64,000 nucleotides of DNA from VAZQ01 sp963817015 (GTDB lineage: Bacteria > Pseudomonadota > Alphaproteobacteria > Rhizobiales > Xanthobacteraceae): NCBI GenBank assembly GCA_963817015.1, contig CAWFMV010000019.1:434001-498000 (forward strand). The letters are read 5' to 3'. Made by a program: the position numbers and the translations under genes. This document shows positions 35,277 through 44,752 of the stretch, in pieces (position 1 is the first letter of the stretch; each line of letters opens with the position of its first letter). The notes below the pieces were generated by a model. It searched no databases. It had not been told where the DNA came from and was given only the letters and a program-made list of their open reading frames with translations.

Positions 35277-36276
35277 TTACTCCGCCTGGATGCGGAGATC
35301 GCGGACGATTCGGCCATATTTCTGATGATCCTCATGAATTAGCGCGCTGAAGTCCGCGGGCGACAGAATGAGTGGCTCGAGACTGCCGGAGACATTGAGC
35401 CGTTCGGCAAAGTCAGGCCGCGCCAGCAGCTTGTGGATTTCTGTGCGCAACATCGTCACGATCGGCTCAGGCGTTTGTGGCGGCGCAAACACGCCGAGCC
35501 AGATGTCGACCGACAGGCCAGGATAAAATTCCCCAAGCGTTGGTAGATCGGGATAGCGCTTGGAGCGTTGCTTGCCCGATGCGGCCAGTACGCGCAGTTG
35601 CCCGCCCGCGATCAGGGACGCGCTCGCCGAGCCAGAGAACAGAACCTTGGTGTCGCCTGCGACGGTCGACTGGGTTGCCGGCGCGGCGCCCCGAAATGGG
35701 ACATGGAGGAGGTCGATGCCGGCACGCTGCTTGAGCATCTCCATCGCAAGGTGATGCTGACTGCCGTTGCCACTGGAGCCATAGGGCAGCGCTGGCTTGG
35801 TGGCGCGCGCGTAGTCGATGAACTCCTTGAAGGTCTTTGCCGGGACCTGCGGATTGACCGAGAGCGTGAACTGGTTGCTGGCAACGCTCGCGACCGGGAT
35901 CAGGTCCTTGAGCGTGTCGAGGCCGAGCTTGCTGTAGACGTGCGGATTGATGGTGACGCTGCTGTCCGCCAGCATGATCAGCGTGTAGCCGTCGGGTGGC
36001 GCTTTGGCGACCTCTGCCATGGCGACGTTGCCGTTGGCGCCGGTCCGGTTCTCGATCACGATCGTCCAGCCATGCGCCTCCTGCAGGCCTTGCGCGACCA
36101 GCCGGGCCGAAATGTCAGGCGCCCCGCCTGGCGGGATGGTCACCAGCATCCGGATCGGCCGCGACGGGTAAGAGGACTGGGCCTGGGCTGCGGCGCTCAC
36201 AAGCGTCGCCAGCGGCCAGGGCTGCGAAGCCCAATGTTCCGCTCCAAGTGCTGCCCCACGTTGTTCTCGGGCTCAT
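35277..36276 (-). CDS. Bug/TctC-type solute-binding protein, frameshift in signal peptide
   Basis: About 332 residues. The mature part is intact: SYPSRPIRMLVTIPPGGAPD, VIENRTGANGNVAMAEVAKA, LLHVPFRGAAPATQSTVAGD. Upstream, ATG 36276 (MSPRTTWGSTWSGTLGFAAL) is one base out of frame near 36210. Periplasmic carboxylate binding is expected. Divergent from purD. Confidence 0.82.
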
Positions 36277-36465
36277 TCTTGTCTCCGAGGCTTGACGGGT
36301 TGTCGCCTGTTATCATCGGAAAAAACGGGCGGAAATACCAGCGTCATCGCCGAACAGCCCGGGATGTGGTTTACACGAGTATTCTGGCGGCCGGGGCGGC
36401 CTTGCGACCGCATGCCGCCATGGTAAATCACTCAAACTCGTCTCCTTGGTCCAACAAGCCCACCC

Positions 36466-37744
36466 ATGAACATCCTGCTTCTCGGCTCCGGTGGTCGCGA
36501 GCACGCGCTCGCCTGGAAGATCGCGGCCAGCCCACTGGTCGAGCGCCTCTATTGCGCGCCAGGCAATGCCGGCATCGCCAAAGAGGCCGAGATCGTGGCG
36601 CTCGACGTGGCCGATCACGCCGCTGTGGTTTCGTTCTGCCGGGCGCAGAATATCGGGCTTGTGGTGGTCGGGCCCGAGGGGCCGCTCTGCGCCGGCATTG
36701 TCGACGATCTTGTGGCCGCCGGGATCAAGGCGTTCGGCCCGTCCAAGGCCGCCGCCCAGCTCGAGGGCTCGAAGGGTTTCACCAAGGATCTCTGCCGCGC
36801 CAACAATATCCCGACGGCCGCCTATGAGCGCTTCACGGCGGCCGCGCCTGCGAAGGCTTACGTGCGGTCGCAAGGCGCTCCGATCGTGGTGAAGGCTGAC
36901 GGGCTTGCGGCCGGCAAAGGCGTCGTGGTGGCGCAGAGCGTGGCCGAGGCGGAGGCCGCGATCGACATGATGTTCGCGGGCGGCCTTGGCGCAGCCGGCG
37001 CGGAGGTCGTGGTCGAGGAATTTCTCTCAGGCGAGGAAGCATCGTTCTTCGCACTGTGCGATGGAGAGAGCGCGATCCCGCTGATCTCGGCGCAGGACCA
37101 CAAGCGCGTGTTCGATGGTGACCAGGGCCCCAACACCGGCGGCATGGGCGCCTATTCACCGGCTCCCGTCATGACGCCGGAGCTGACCCGGCGCGCCATG
37201 GACGAGATCGTGCTGCCGACGGTGCGGGCCATGAAGGCGATGGGAGCGCCCTACAAAGGCGTGCTCTACGCCGGGCTGATGATCACCGCGCAGGGACCGA
37301 AGCTCATCGAATACAACGTGCGCTTCGGCGATCCCGAGTGCCAGGTGATCATGCTGCGTCTGATGTCGGATCTCGTGCCGGCGCTGCTCGCGTGTTGCGA
37401 CGGTGTGCTGGGGAACTTCGATCTGCGTTGGTACCCGGATTCCGCACTCACGGTTGTGATGGCGGCGAAGGGATATCCCGGCAGCTATGCCAAGGGAACA
37501 CCGATCGAGGGTCTCGATGCGGCTGCCACAGTCGAAGGCGTCGAGATTTTTCACGCTGGAACTCAGGTGCGTGACGGCGACGTTGTGGCAAATGGAGGGC
37601 GCGTGCTCAACGTATGCGCGACTGGTGCTAGCGTAGCTTATTGCGCAGACCCGCGCCTACCAGGCGATCGAGCGAATTCATTGGTCTGACGGGTTTTTTC
37701 GGCGCGACATCGGATGGCAGGCGATCGCACGCGAGAGCCGCTGA
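36466..37744 (+). CDS. purD: Phosphoribosylamine-glycine ligase
   Basis: ATP-dependent ligase of purine synthesis (GAR synthetase), cytosolic. Starts MNILLLGSGGREHALAWKIA. ATP-grasp motifs: APIVVKADGLAAGKGVVVAQ, PNTGGMGAYSPAPVM and EYNVRFGDPECQ. About 425 residues expected. The frame shifts near 37645, within the last 30 codons; the next frame continues RAYQAIERIHWSDGFFRRDI and GWQAIARE to a stop at 37744, as in other PurD proteins. The shift is probably a sequence error. Confidence 0.93.
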
Positions 37745-37894
37745 CCCGTAGAATAGTGCCGTTAGTAGTATTATGATGACGACAATTGGAAGCTACCTAG
37801 GCACCAATTGCCATGGTTTAACACCACTTTAACCATAATCGTGTATTTAAGTTCTGCCCCAGCGTTCAGTTGTTCAGTTGCATGGGGGGGTATC

Positions 37895-38077
37895 ATGACG
37901 ATGACGACGGAACTGACCCGCGACGACCAGCAGCCCGCCGCCAATTCAGATCGCAAGATCCGGATGACGGATGCGATGCGCGAAGGGCTCGATGCTCTGG
38001 AACGCGAATACGCTGCGTTCGTGGAATCCTCCTTCGAGACGCTTTCCCTGATCAACGACCAGCGCCGCCGAACCTGA
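37895..38077 (+). CDS. Small acidic hypothetical protein
   Basis: 60 residues, MTMTTELTRDDQQPAANSDR then a helical acidic segment REGLDALEREYAAFVESSF. ATG 37895 follows a G-run. No family recognised. It precedes the phosphotransferase gene by 84 bases. Confidence 0.5.
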   Translation: MTMTTELTRDDQQPAANSDRKIRMTDAMREGLDALEREYAAFVESSFETLSLINDQRRRT

Positions 38078-38161
38078 GCACGGCCGAACCGCCAGGGCTG
38101 CCGCCCTTCGCCGACGGTGCTATACCCAGCGCATCAGCGAATGGCGTCCAACTGGCGGCGC

Positions 38162-39244
38162 ATGTCAGGACTTGATCGGCAGAGTGTATTCTCCGGTACG
38201 CGTAGCGTCGCATCGCACTTGGCGTTCGACGCGGAGCGGCTGGCAGCATACCTGACTACCGCGATGCCGAGCTTCGCCGGACCCGTCACGATCCGGCAGT
38301 TCAAGGGCGGTCAGTCCAACCCTACCTACCTGATTGAGACGCCGGCCCGCCGCTATGTCCTGCGGCGCAAGCCACCCGGCAAGCTGTTGCCTTCGGCCCA
38401 TGCGGTCGATCGCGAATTCCGGATGATCACGGCGCTATCCGCGCAAGGGTTTCCGGTCGCGCAACCACTCCACTATTGCGACGACGCGAGCGTTGTCGGC
38501 ACGCCGTTCTACCTGATGGATTATGTCGAGGGCCGCGTCTTCTGGGAGCCTGATATTCCCGATGCGACTGCCGCCCTGCGGGCCGCCGTCTATGGCTCGC
38601 TCAATGCGACGCTGGCGCGGCTGCACAGTTTCGATCCGGCGGCGCTTGGCCTCACTGATTTCGGTCGTGGCGAGAACTATGTGGCGCGCCAGGTCGATCG
38701 CTGGAGCAGGCAGTATCGTGCTTCGGAGACCGAGCGGATCGATGACATGGAGCGGCTGATCGCGTGGCTGCCCGGCCATCTGCCGCCGCCCGCGCCGGTG
38801 CGGCTCGTGCATGGCGACTTCCGCCTCGACAATGTGATCATTGCGCCGTCATCGCCCGAGGTGGTGGCCGTGCTCGATTGGGAGCTCTCGACGCTCGGCG
38901 ATCCGCTCGCCGACTTTGCCTATTATCTGATGGCGTGGGACATGCCGCCGTCTCCGTCCGGCGTTGGCTTCGGCTCGCTTGCAGGCCGCGATCTCTCCGC
39001 GCTTGGCATTCCGTCGCGTGCCGCCGAGGTCGAAGCCTATCGGTCGCGTACCGGGCTCGATCCCGGCCCGCATCTTGCCACCTACCTTGCGTATAATTTC
39101 TTTCGCATCGCCGCCATCCTGCAGGGCATTGCCGGGCGCGTGCGTGACGGCACCGCGACCAGCGAGAATGCGATCGGCATGGCCGCCATGGTGCGCCCGC
39201 TCGCCGCCAAGGCTTGGCAGTTCGCGCAAGAGACGGCCCCATGA
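38162..39244 (+). CDS. Phosphotransferase family protein (APH/ACAD10-11 kinase-like)
   Basis: About 360 residues. Aminoglycoside-phosphotransferase fold: RQFKGGQSNPTYLIETP with RRYVLRRKPPGKLLPSAHAV (nucleotide site), catalytic loop VRLVHGDFRLDNVI near residue 218, and metal loop VLDWELSTLGDPLADF. This pattern is that of proteins related to the kinase domain of ACAD10/11, which phosphorylate hydroxyacyl-CoA compounds. Its stop overlaps the patatin start (ATGA). Confidence 0.87.
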   Translation: MSGLDRQSVFSGTRSVASHLAFDAERLAAYLTTAMPSFAGPVTIRQFKGGQSNPTYLIETPARRYVLRRKPPGKLLPSAHAVDREFRMITALSAQGFPVAQPLHYCDDASVVGTPFYLMDYVEGRVFWEPDIPDATAALRAAVYGSLNATLARLHSFDPAALGLTDFGRGENYVARQVDRWSRQYRASETERIDDMERLIAWLPGHLPPPAPVRLVHGDFRLDNVIIAPSSPEVVAVLDWELSTLGDPLADFAYYLMAWDMPPSPSGVGFGSLAGRDLSALGIPSRAAEVEAYRSRTGLDPGPHLATYLAYNFFRIAAILQGIAGRVRDGTATSENAIGMAAMVRPLAAKAWQFAQETAP

Positions 39245-40062
39245 AAAGCTTTGCGCTCGCGCTCGGCGGCGGCGGCGCGCGCGGCATCGCCCATATCGCC
39301 ATCATCGAGGCGCTTGACGAGCTGGGTGTGCGGCCGGTGGCGATCGCGGGCACGTCGATCGGCGCGTTCGTCGGCGCCGGCTATGCGGCAGGCATGTCAG
39401 GCCGCGACATGCGCCGCTACGCGCTCACGCTCGCGCATGATCGCAGCGAGATGTTTCGGCGGGTGCTGGCGGCGCGCGCCGGCAGCTTCGCGACGCTGTT
39501 CCGCCAGGGGTTTGGCGCGACGCTGCTCGATTCTCAAAAGCTCTGTGAAAAGTTCCTGCCCGAGGCCGTGCCGGAGGACTTCAGCGCGCTCAAGATTCCA
39601 CTGACCGTGATGGCGTCCGACCTGCACCGGCGTGAGCCGGTCGCGTTCTCGCATGGACCGCTCAAGCCAGCACTCGCAGCCTCGATCGCCTTGCCGACTC
39701 TGGTGCGGCCGGTGGTGATCGACGATCGTATCCTGATCGACGGTGGTGCCACCAATCCGTTGCCGTTCGATCAGCTGTGCGGGCGTGCCGACGTGGTTGT
39801 GGCGGTCGACATTTCGGGCGAGGGCAGCGAGGATCGTCGCGATATTCCCACCCCGTGGGAATGCCTGGTGACTACCGTGCTGGTCATGGGCACCGCCATC
39901 ACTCGCGAGAAGCTCAAGCACGTCGCGCCCGACCTGATGGTGCGGCCGAAGGTCGGCATCTTTCGCACTCTCGACTTTCTGCAGGCGAGCGCAATCCTGC
40001 GCGCGGCCGAGCCGGCCAAGCAGGAGATCAAGGACAGGCTTGCAGCGCTGCTGGAAGAGTAG
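39241..40062 (+). CDS. Patatin-like phospholipase
   Basis: 273 residues. Oxyanion motif LGGGGARGIAH (residues about 8-18), nucleophile motif IAGTSIGAFVG, and dyad aspartate in LIDGGATNPLPF. These hydrolases cleave acyl esters of lipids. Translationally coupled to the upstream phosphotransferase. No signal peptide, so probably cytosolic. Confidence 0.9.
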   Translation: MKSFALALGGGGARGIAHIAIIEALDELGVRPVAIAGTSIGAFVGAGYAAGMSGRDMRRYALTLAHDRSEMFRRVLAARAGSFATLFRQGFGATLLDSQKLCEKFLPEAVPEDFSALKIPLTVMASDLHRREPVAFSHGPLKPALAASIALPTLVRPVVIDDRILIDGGATNPLPFDQLCGRADVVVAVDISGEGSEDRRDIPTPWECLVTTVLVMGTAITREKLKHVAPDLMVRPKVGIFRTLDFLQASAILRAAEPAKQEIKDRLAALLEE

Positions 40063-40064
40063 GC

Positions 40065-40337
40065 CTATCGCACATCGCAGCGCTTGGGATCGTCGAGCAC
40101 GGTGTTGCTCAGCGTGACCCAGGCGTTGGCGGAAAAGAAGCAGACCGCGACCGACTTCTCGCGCTGGAGCGTGACGATGAAGGCCTCCCGGTTCTCGCTT
40201 ACTTCGCCGCGCACGAACGACACGTTCTTGATATCGAAGCCGCGCCCGATCAGGCTCTTGAAAGACTGCTGCTCCTGCGCGAGAGACGGCTGCGCGACGC
40301 AGACGAGCGCAGCGGCGATTGCCAACGACCGGATCAT
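40065..40337 (-). CDS. Small secreted protein
   Basis: 90 residues. Signal peptide MIRSLAIAAALVCVAQPSLA, then EQQSFKSLIGRGFDIKNVSF and an end with two cysteines (AVCFFSANAW, DPKRCDVR), probably a disulfide. Convergent with the patatin gene, two bases apart. Function unknown. Confidence 0.65.
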   Translation of the reverse strand: MIRSLAIAAALVCVAQPSLAQEQQSFKSLIGRGFDIKNVSFVRGEVSENREAFIVTLQREKSVAVCFFSANAWVTLSNTVLDDPKRCDVR

Positions 40338-40496
40338 GTTTCCTCCTCGATGACGGAACCGATAGGGGCGCGAGATTAGGGCATGATGCCGTAAAGGGGA
40401 AACCGGTTTCGCGCAACGCCCAGATGCCGGTTCAAAAGAACGTTGAACCGACAGAACGTTTAATCACAGGAGGCGGATTCGTCGCAGGGGCGCAGG

Positions 40497-40949
40497 TTAC
40501 CGGCGGTTGCGGAAGAAGTCTTTGAGCAGCGCGGCGGCTTCGAGTTCCCCGATGCCGCCATAGACCTCGGGGCGATGATGGCAGGTTGGAGCCGTCAGGA
40601 ATCGCACGCCGCTCTCGACCGCGCCGCCCTTGGGATCGACGGCGCCATAGTAGAGCCGCCGGATACGGGCAAACGAGATCGCTGCCGCGCACATCGTGCA
40701 GGGCTCGAGCGTGACGTAGAGATCGCAGTCGACAAGCCGCTCGGATGCGAGCACGCGGGCAGCCTCGCGGATCGCCAGCATCTCGCAATGGGCGGTCGGA
40801 TCGCGGTCGGTGAGGGTGCGGTTGTGCGCCCGCGCGATCACCTCGCCGTTGCGCACGATCACGCAGCCCACCGGCACCTCGCCGGCCGCGCTGGCGGCAC
40901 GGGCCTCCTCGATCGCCTCAGACATGAAGGTGGACATTGGGGTGGACAT
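40497..40949 (-). CDS. tadA: tRNA-specific adenosine deaminase
   Basis: About 150 residues. Converts A34 to inosine in tRNA-Arg(ACG). Zinc-deaminase motifs TAHCEMLAIREA (His and catalytic Glu) and TLEPCTMCAAAI (two Cys). C-terminus LLKDFFRNRR is typical. Several ATGs lie near the start; 40949 is used. Its substrate-type tRNA is encoded at 13619-13695. Confidence 0.93.
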   Translation of the reverse strand: MSTPMSTFMSEAIEEARAASAAGEVPVGCVIVRNGEVIARAHNRTLTDRDPTAHCEMLAIREAARVLASERLVDCDLYVTLEPCTMCAAAISFARIRRLYYGAVDPKGGAVESGVRFLTAPTCHHRPEVYGGIGELEAAALLKDFFRNRR

Positions 40950-41015
40950 GAGTTTTCCAGGGAGCCAACAGGCCGCGCCGTATCCGGAACAGAAAGGTTC
41001 TGCTATCAGGCGATC

Positions 41016-42068
41016 ATGACCACAGGCAAGGGCAGCAGCGAAGAGGAGCCCGGCGAGCGCATCGCCAAGGTGATGGCGCGCGCCGGGCTCGCGTCGCGCC
41101 GTGAGGCCGAGGCCTTCATCGCGGCTGGCCGCGTCACGGTCAATGGCGCGGTTATCAGCTCTCCCGCCCTCAACGTCACGTCGGAGGACTCCATCACCGT
41201 CGATGGCGAGCCGTTGCCGCAGCGCGAGCGCACGCGGCTGTTTGTTTATCATAAGCCGCGCGGGCTCGTGACCACGCACTCCGACCCGCAGGGCCGGCCG
41301 ACTATCTTTGCAGGCCTGCCGAAGAATCTCCCGCGCCTGATCAGCGTCGGCCGCCTCGACATGAACACCGAGGGCCTGCTCCTCCTCACCAACGACGGCG
41401 GGCTGGCGCGCGTGCTGGAGCTGCCGGCGACCGGCTGGCTGCGCCGCTATCGCGTGCGCGCGCATGGCCGCGTCCAGCAGGCGCGGCTCGACGAGCTGCG
41501 CCGTGGCATCACCCTTGACGGCGTCCGCTATGGGCCGATCGAGGCCCAGCTCGAGCGCGAGCAGGGCGCCAATGTGTGGCTCGTGTTCGCGATGCGCGAG
41601 GGCAAGAACCGTGAGGTCAAGAACGTGCTTGGCCATCTCGGCCTTGCGGTCAACCGGCTGATCCGGGTGTCGTTCGGGCCGTTCCAGCTCGGCGATCTGC
41701 CCGAAGGCGAGATCGATGAGGTACGCACGCGTCATCTGCGCGAGCAGCTCGGCGAGCGCGTGGCGGCGCTTGCCGGCGTCGACTTCGCGGCGCCGGTCGT
41801 CGAGCGCGTGGCGGCGGAGGCGCCTGCTCCGATCCATCGCACGCCGGTACGCGCCAACGACGAGCGCAAGGCGCGAGGGGCGCGGCCCGCGAAGAGCGAG
41901 GCGCTTCGGCCTGGCCGATCATCCATTGAAGGCCGGCCACTTCGGGATGGCGCTGAAAGGCCGCGGAAGGGCCCGAAGGCGAAGCGCCGCGAGGCCGAGC
42001 GCCTGGGTGAGCCGGAGCTGGCGCGGCGCGAGAAGCGCCGGCGCCGCTTGCGCCGCAAGAGGGGCTAG
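41016..42068 (+). CDS. RsuA/RluB-type rRNA pseudouridine synthase
   Basis: About 350 residues. N-terminal S4 domain (ERIAKVMARAGLASRREAEA, VTVNGAVI), then the synthase domain with YHKPRGLVTTHSDPQGRPT and the catalytic motif VGRLDMNTEGLLLLTNDG. EGKNREVKNVLGHLGLAVNR matches the RluB/RsuA group. A basic, low-complexity tail of about 90 residues (RREAERLGEPELARREKRRR) is common in alphaproteobacterial versions and probably binds RNA. Followed by rsmD after 10 bases. Confidence 0.9.
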   Translation: MTTGKGSSEEEPGERIAKVMARAGLASRREAEAFIAAGRVTVNGAVISSPALNVTSEDSITVDGEPLPQRERTRLFVYHKPRGLVTTHSDPQGRPTIFAGLPKNLPRLISVGRLDMNTEGLLLLTNDGGLARVLELPATGWLRRYRVRAHGRVQQARLDELRRGITLDGVRYGPIEAQLEREQGANVWLVFAMREGKNREVKNVLGHLGLAVNRLIRVSFGPFQLGDLPEGEIDEVRTRHLREQLGERVAALAGVDFAAPVVERVAAEAPAPIHRTPVRANDERKARGARPAKSEALRPGRSSIEGRPLRDGAERPRKGPKAKRREAERLGEPELARREKRRRRLRRKRG

Positions 42069-42078
42069 AGAGGAGCTG

Positions 42079-42633
42079 ATGCGCATCGTCGGTGGCCGCC
42101 TGGGCGGGCGTACGCTCGCGTCGCCGCGCTCGCATGCGATCCGCCCGACGTCGGATAGGCTGCGCGAGTCCCTGTTCAACATTCTTGTTCACGCCTATGG
42201 CGATCCGGTCACCGGCGCGCGCGTGCTCGATCTCTTCGCCGGGACCGGCGCGCTTGGCCTTGAGGCGCTCTCGCGCGGTGCGGCCTTTGCGCTGCTGGTC
42301 GACGACGCGGCCGAGGCGCGCGCGCTGCTACGCGAGAATGTCGCTGCGCTCGGGCTCGGCGGTGTCAGCCGCATCTTCCGTCGCGATGCGACGCGGCTCG
42401 GGCCCGCGCATCCGCTCGAGGCGTTCTCGCTGGTGTTTCTCGATCCGCCTTACGGCAAAGGCCTGGCCGAGAAGGCGCTCGTCTCGGCTCGCGATGGCGG
42501 CTGGCTCGCGCAAGGCGCGCTGATCGTGGTGGAGGAGGCGACTGACGCTGCCTTCACGGCGCCCGCAGGCTTCGAGGAGCTGGAGCGGCGGCGTTACGAC
42601 GACACGGAGGTCGTGTTTTTGCGGCTCGTGTAA
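42079..42633 (+). CDS. rsmD: 16S rRNA (guanine966-N2)-methyltransferase
   Basis: 184 residues. Starts MRIVGGRLGGRTLASPRSHA, with IRPTSDRLRESLFNIL, the SAM motif VLDLFAGTGALGLEALSRGA and the catalytic LDPPYGKGLAEKAL. Length is normal. Same operon as the pseudouridine synthase, with a GAGGAG before ATG 42079. Confidence 0.93.
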   Translation: MRIVGGRLGGRTLASPRSHAIRPTSDRLRESLFNILVHAYGDPVTGARVLDLFAGTGALGLEALSRGAAFALLVDDAAEARALLRENVAALGLGGVSRIFRRDATRLGPAHPLEAFSLVFLDPPYGKGLAEKALVSARDGGWLAQGALIVVEEATDAAFTAPAGFEELERRRYDDTEVVFLRLV

Positions 42634-42639
42634 CGAACC

Positions 42640-43620
42640 TCACTCCTCGGCAGCGCCGCTTGCCTTCACCGGCGCAGCCCACTTTTCGAGGTCGCTCAGC
42701 ACCAGGCTCTGCAGATATTCCGGCGTGCGGCGATCGCGTCCCGGCACATTGAGACCGAGACTTTCGAGCCGCTCGCGCACCGACGGCATATCGCTGATCT
42801 CGCTGATCGCTGCCGAAAGCCGGCGCACGATCGGCTCGGGTGTGCCCTTGGGAAAGAAGAACGCGTTCCAGCCGTCGCAGTTGAAATCCTTCAGGCCCTG
42901 CTCATGCGCGGTGGGCACCTCGGGCATTGCGGCGTTGCGGGCCGGCGAGAGCAGGGCAAGCGCCTTCACCTCACCGGCGCGCAGAAGCGGCGCGGTGGTC
43001 GATGTCACGTCGCAGATGTAGTCGATGCGGCCGCCCATGATGTCCTGCATGGCCGGGCCCGTGCCGCGATAGGGCACGTGCGTGACATTGACGCCGATCG
43101 CCATGTTGAGCATCACGCAGGTGATCTGGGTGGCGGAGCCGGTCCCGGCCGAGCCGTATTGCATCTTGTCCGCGTTGGCCTTGGCATAGGTGATGAACTC
43201 GGACAGCGAATTGGCCGGGAAGTCCTTGCGCGTGACCAGCACCTTGGCGTTCTCAATCGCCAGTGCCGCGGGCGCGAAATCAGCAACCGCATTGTAGAGC
43301 GGCTTCTTGGGCATCAGCTGGCTGAAAGTGTGGGTGGCTTGGTTGCCGAACAGCAGCACCGAGCCGTCGGCGGGCGCTTTCGCAACGCGCGCGGCGCCGG
43401 TCCATCCGCCCGCGCCACCGATATTCTCGATGATGAACTGCTGACCGAGCCGCTCAGACAAGTGCTGGCCAAAGATGCGGGCCGCCAGGTCGACCGGCCC
43501 GCCCGCCGGGAACGGCACCACCAGGGTGACGGGGCGTGTCGGCCAATTCTCTGGCGAAGTCTGTGCCTGCGCGGCGGCAGCGATGACCGCAAACACGGCA
43601 GCCAGAATTGCTCTCACCAT
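42640..43620 (-). CDS. Bug/TctC-type solute-binding protein
   Basis: 326 residues, intact. Signal peptide MVRAILAAVFAVIAAAAQAQ, then NWPTRPVTLVVPFPAGGPVD, QFIIENIGGAGGWTGAARVA, VTHVPYRGTGPAMQDIMGGR. ATG 43620 follows GGAGGACG. A diverged relative of this gene lies immediately upstream at 43683-44658. Confidence 0.9.
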   Translation of the reverse strand: MVRAILAAVFAVIAAAAQAQTSPENWPTRPVTLVVPFPAGGPVDLAARIFGQHLSERLGQQFIIENIGGAGGWTGAARVAKAPADGSVLLFGNQATHTFSQLMPKKPLYNAVADFAPAALAIENAKVLVTRKDFPANSLSEFITYAKANADKMQYGSAGTGSATQITCVMLNMAIGVNVTHVPYRGTGPAMQDIMGGRIDYICDVTSTTAPLLRAGEVKALALLSPARNAAMPEVPTAHEQGLKDFNCDGWNAFFFPKGTPEPIVRRLSAAISEISDMPSVRERLESLGLNVPGRDRRTPEYLQSLVLSDLEKWAAPVKASGAAEE

Positions 43621-43682
43621 GTCGTCCTCCCCGGGCAGACCGTCGCTTTTTTTCGTTTCGCCCGCGCGGGGCGACGGCGCCG

Positions 43683-44658
43683 TCAATCGGCGACGATGCC
43701 GGCGGCCTTGACCACCTTGCCCCAGCGCTCGATGTCTTGCGGCAGATACTTCGCGAGATATTCCGGCGAGCGCTGTTCCGGCGGCAGGATTTCGAGGCCG
43801 AGCTCTTCCAGGCGCTTACGGATGTTGGGGTTGTCGATGGTGTCGCTCATCGCCTTGTTGAGCTTGCGCACGATCGGATCAGGTGTGCCCTTCGGCAGGA
43901 AGAAAGCGTTCCACACGGTCGCCTCGACGCCCGGCAGGCCCTGCTCGGTGCTGGTCGCAAGGTCGGCGATGATCGGCACGCGCTTGGGCGCCATCACGGC
44001 GATGCCCTTGACGGTGCCGGCCTTGGCCTGGGCGGCGCCGGTCTGGATGGTGTCGCACATGTAGTCGATGCGCCCGCCGATCAGGTCCTGCATCACCGGA
44101 CCCGCGCCACGATAGGGTACGTGCGTGACCTCGACGCCCATCGCCATGTTCAGAAGCACGCAGGGCAGGTGTGTGCCCGAGCCGACGCCGGCCGAGCCGA
44201 ACTGCATCTTGGCGTGGTTGGCCTTCACGTAGGCGACGAATTCCTGGAGGTTGTTGACCGGCAGGTCCTTGCGGGCGAGCAGGATGCGCGGGGATTCCGT
44301 CGTCAGCCCCACCGGCTGGAAATCCTCGACCGAGTTGTAGAGCGGCTTCTTGTAGAGGGACTGGTTATAGGCATGCGTGCCGGTGTTCCCCATCAGGAAC
44401 GTGTAGCCGTCGGGCGGCGACTTGGCGACCCGCTGCGAGCCTGCCATGCCGGCGGCCGCGCCGATGTTCTCGACCACGATCGTCTGCCCCAGGAGCTCGC
44501 CCATGTGCTGCGCCTGGATGCGTGCCGCTGGCGTCGATGCCGCCGCCGGCCGCAAACGGAATGACCAGTGTGATCGGGTGGGTCGGCCAGTCCTGCGCGA
44601 AGGACGCGCTCGCAAGCGCGATCACGGCGGCGGAAGCGGTCAACATCGTCTTGCGCAT
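43683..44658 (-). CDS. Bug/TctC-type solute-binding protein, one frameshift
   Basis: About 325 residues. ATG 44658 follows GGAGAGCAG. Signal peptide MRKTMLTASAAVIALASASF, then DWPTHPITLVIPFAAGGGID. A shift near 44527 separates this from ARIQAQHMGELLGQTIVVEN and VTHVPYRGAGPVMQDLIGGR. Tandem relative of the gene at 42640-43620. Confidence 0.85.
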
Positions 44659-44752
44659 ACTGCTCTCCTGGCACGTCTGGTGCTGGCCTACAGTCGCGCC
44701 CATCGCGGCGCGGATCAAGCGCCTTGGCGTCACAGGGTGGCGGGCGGGCGGC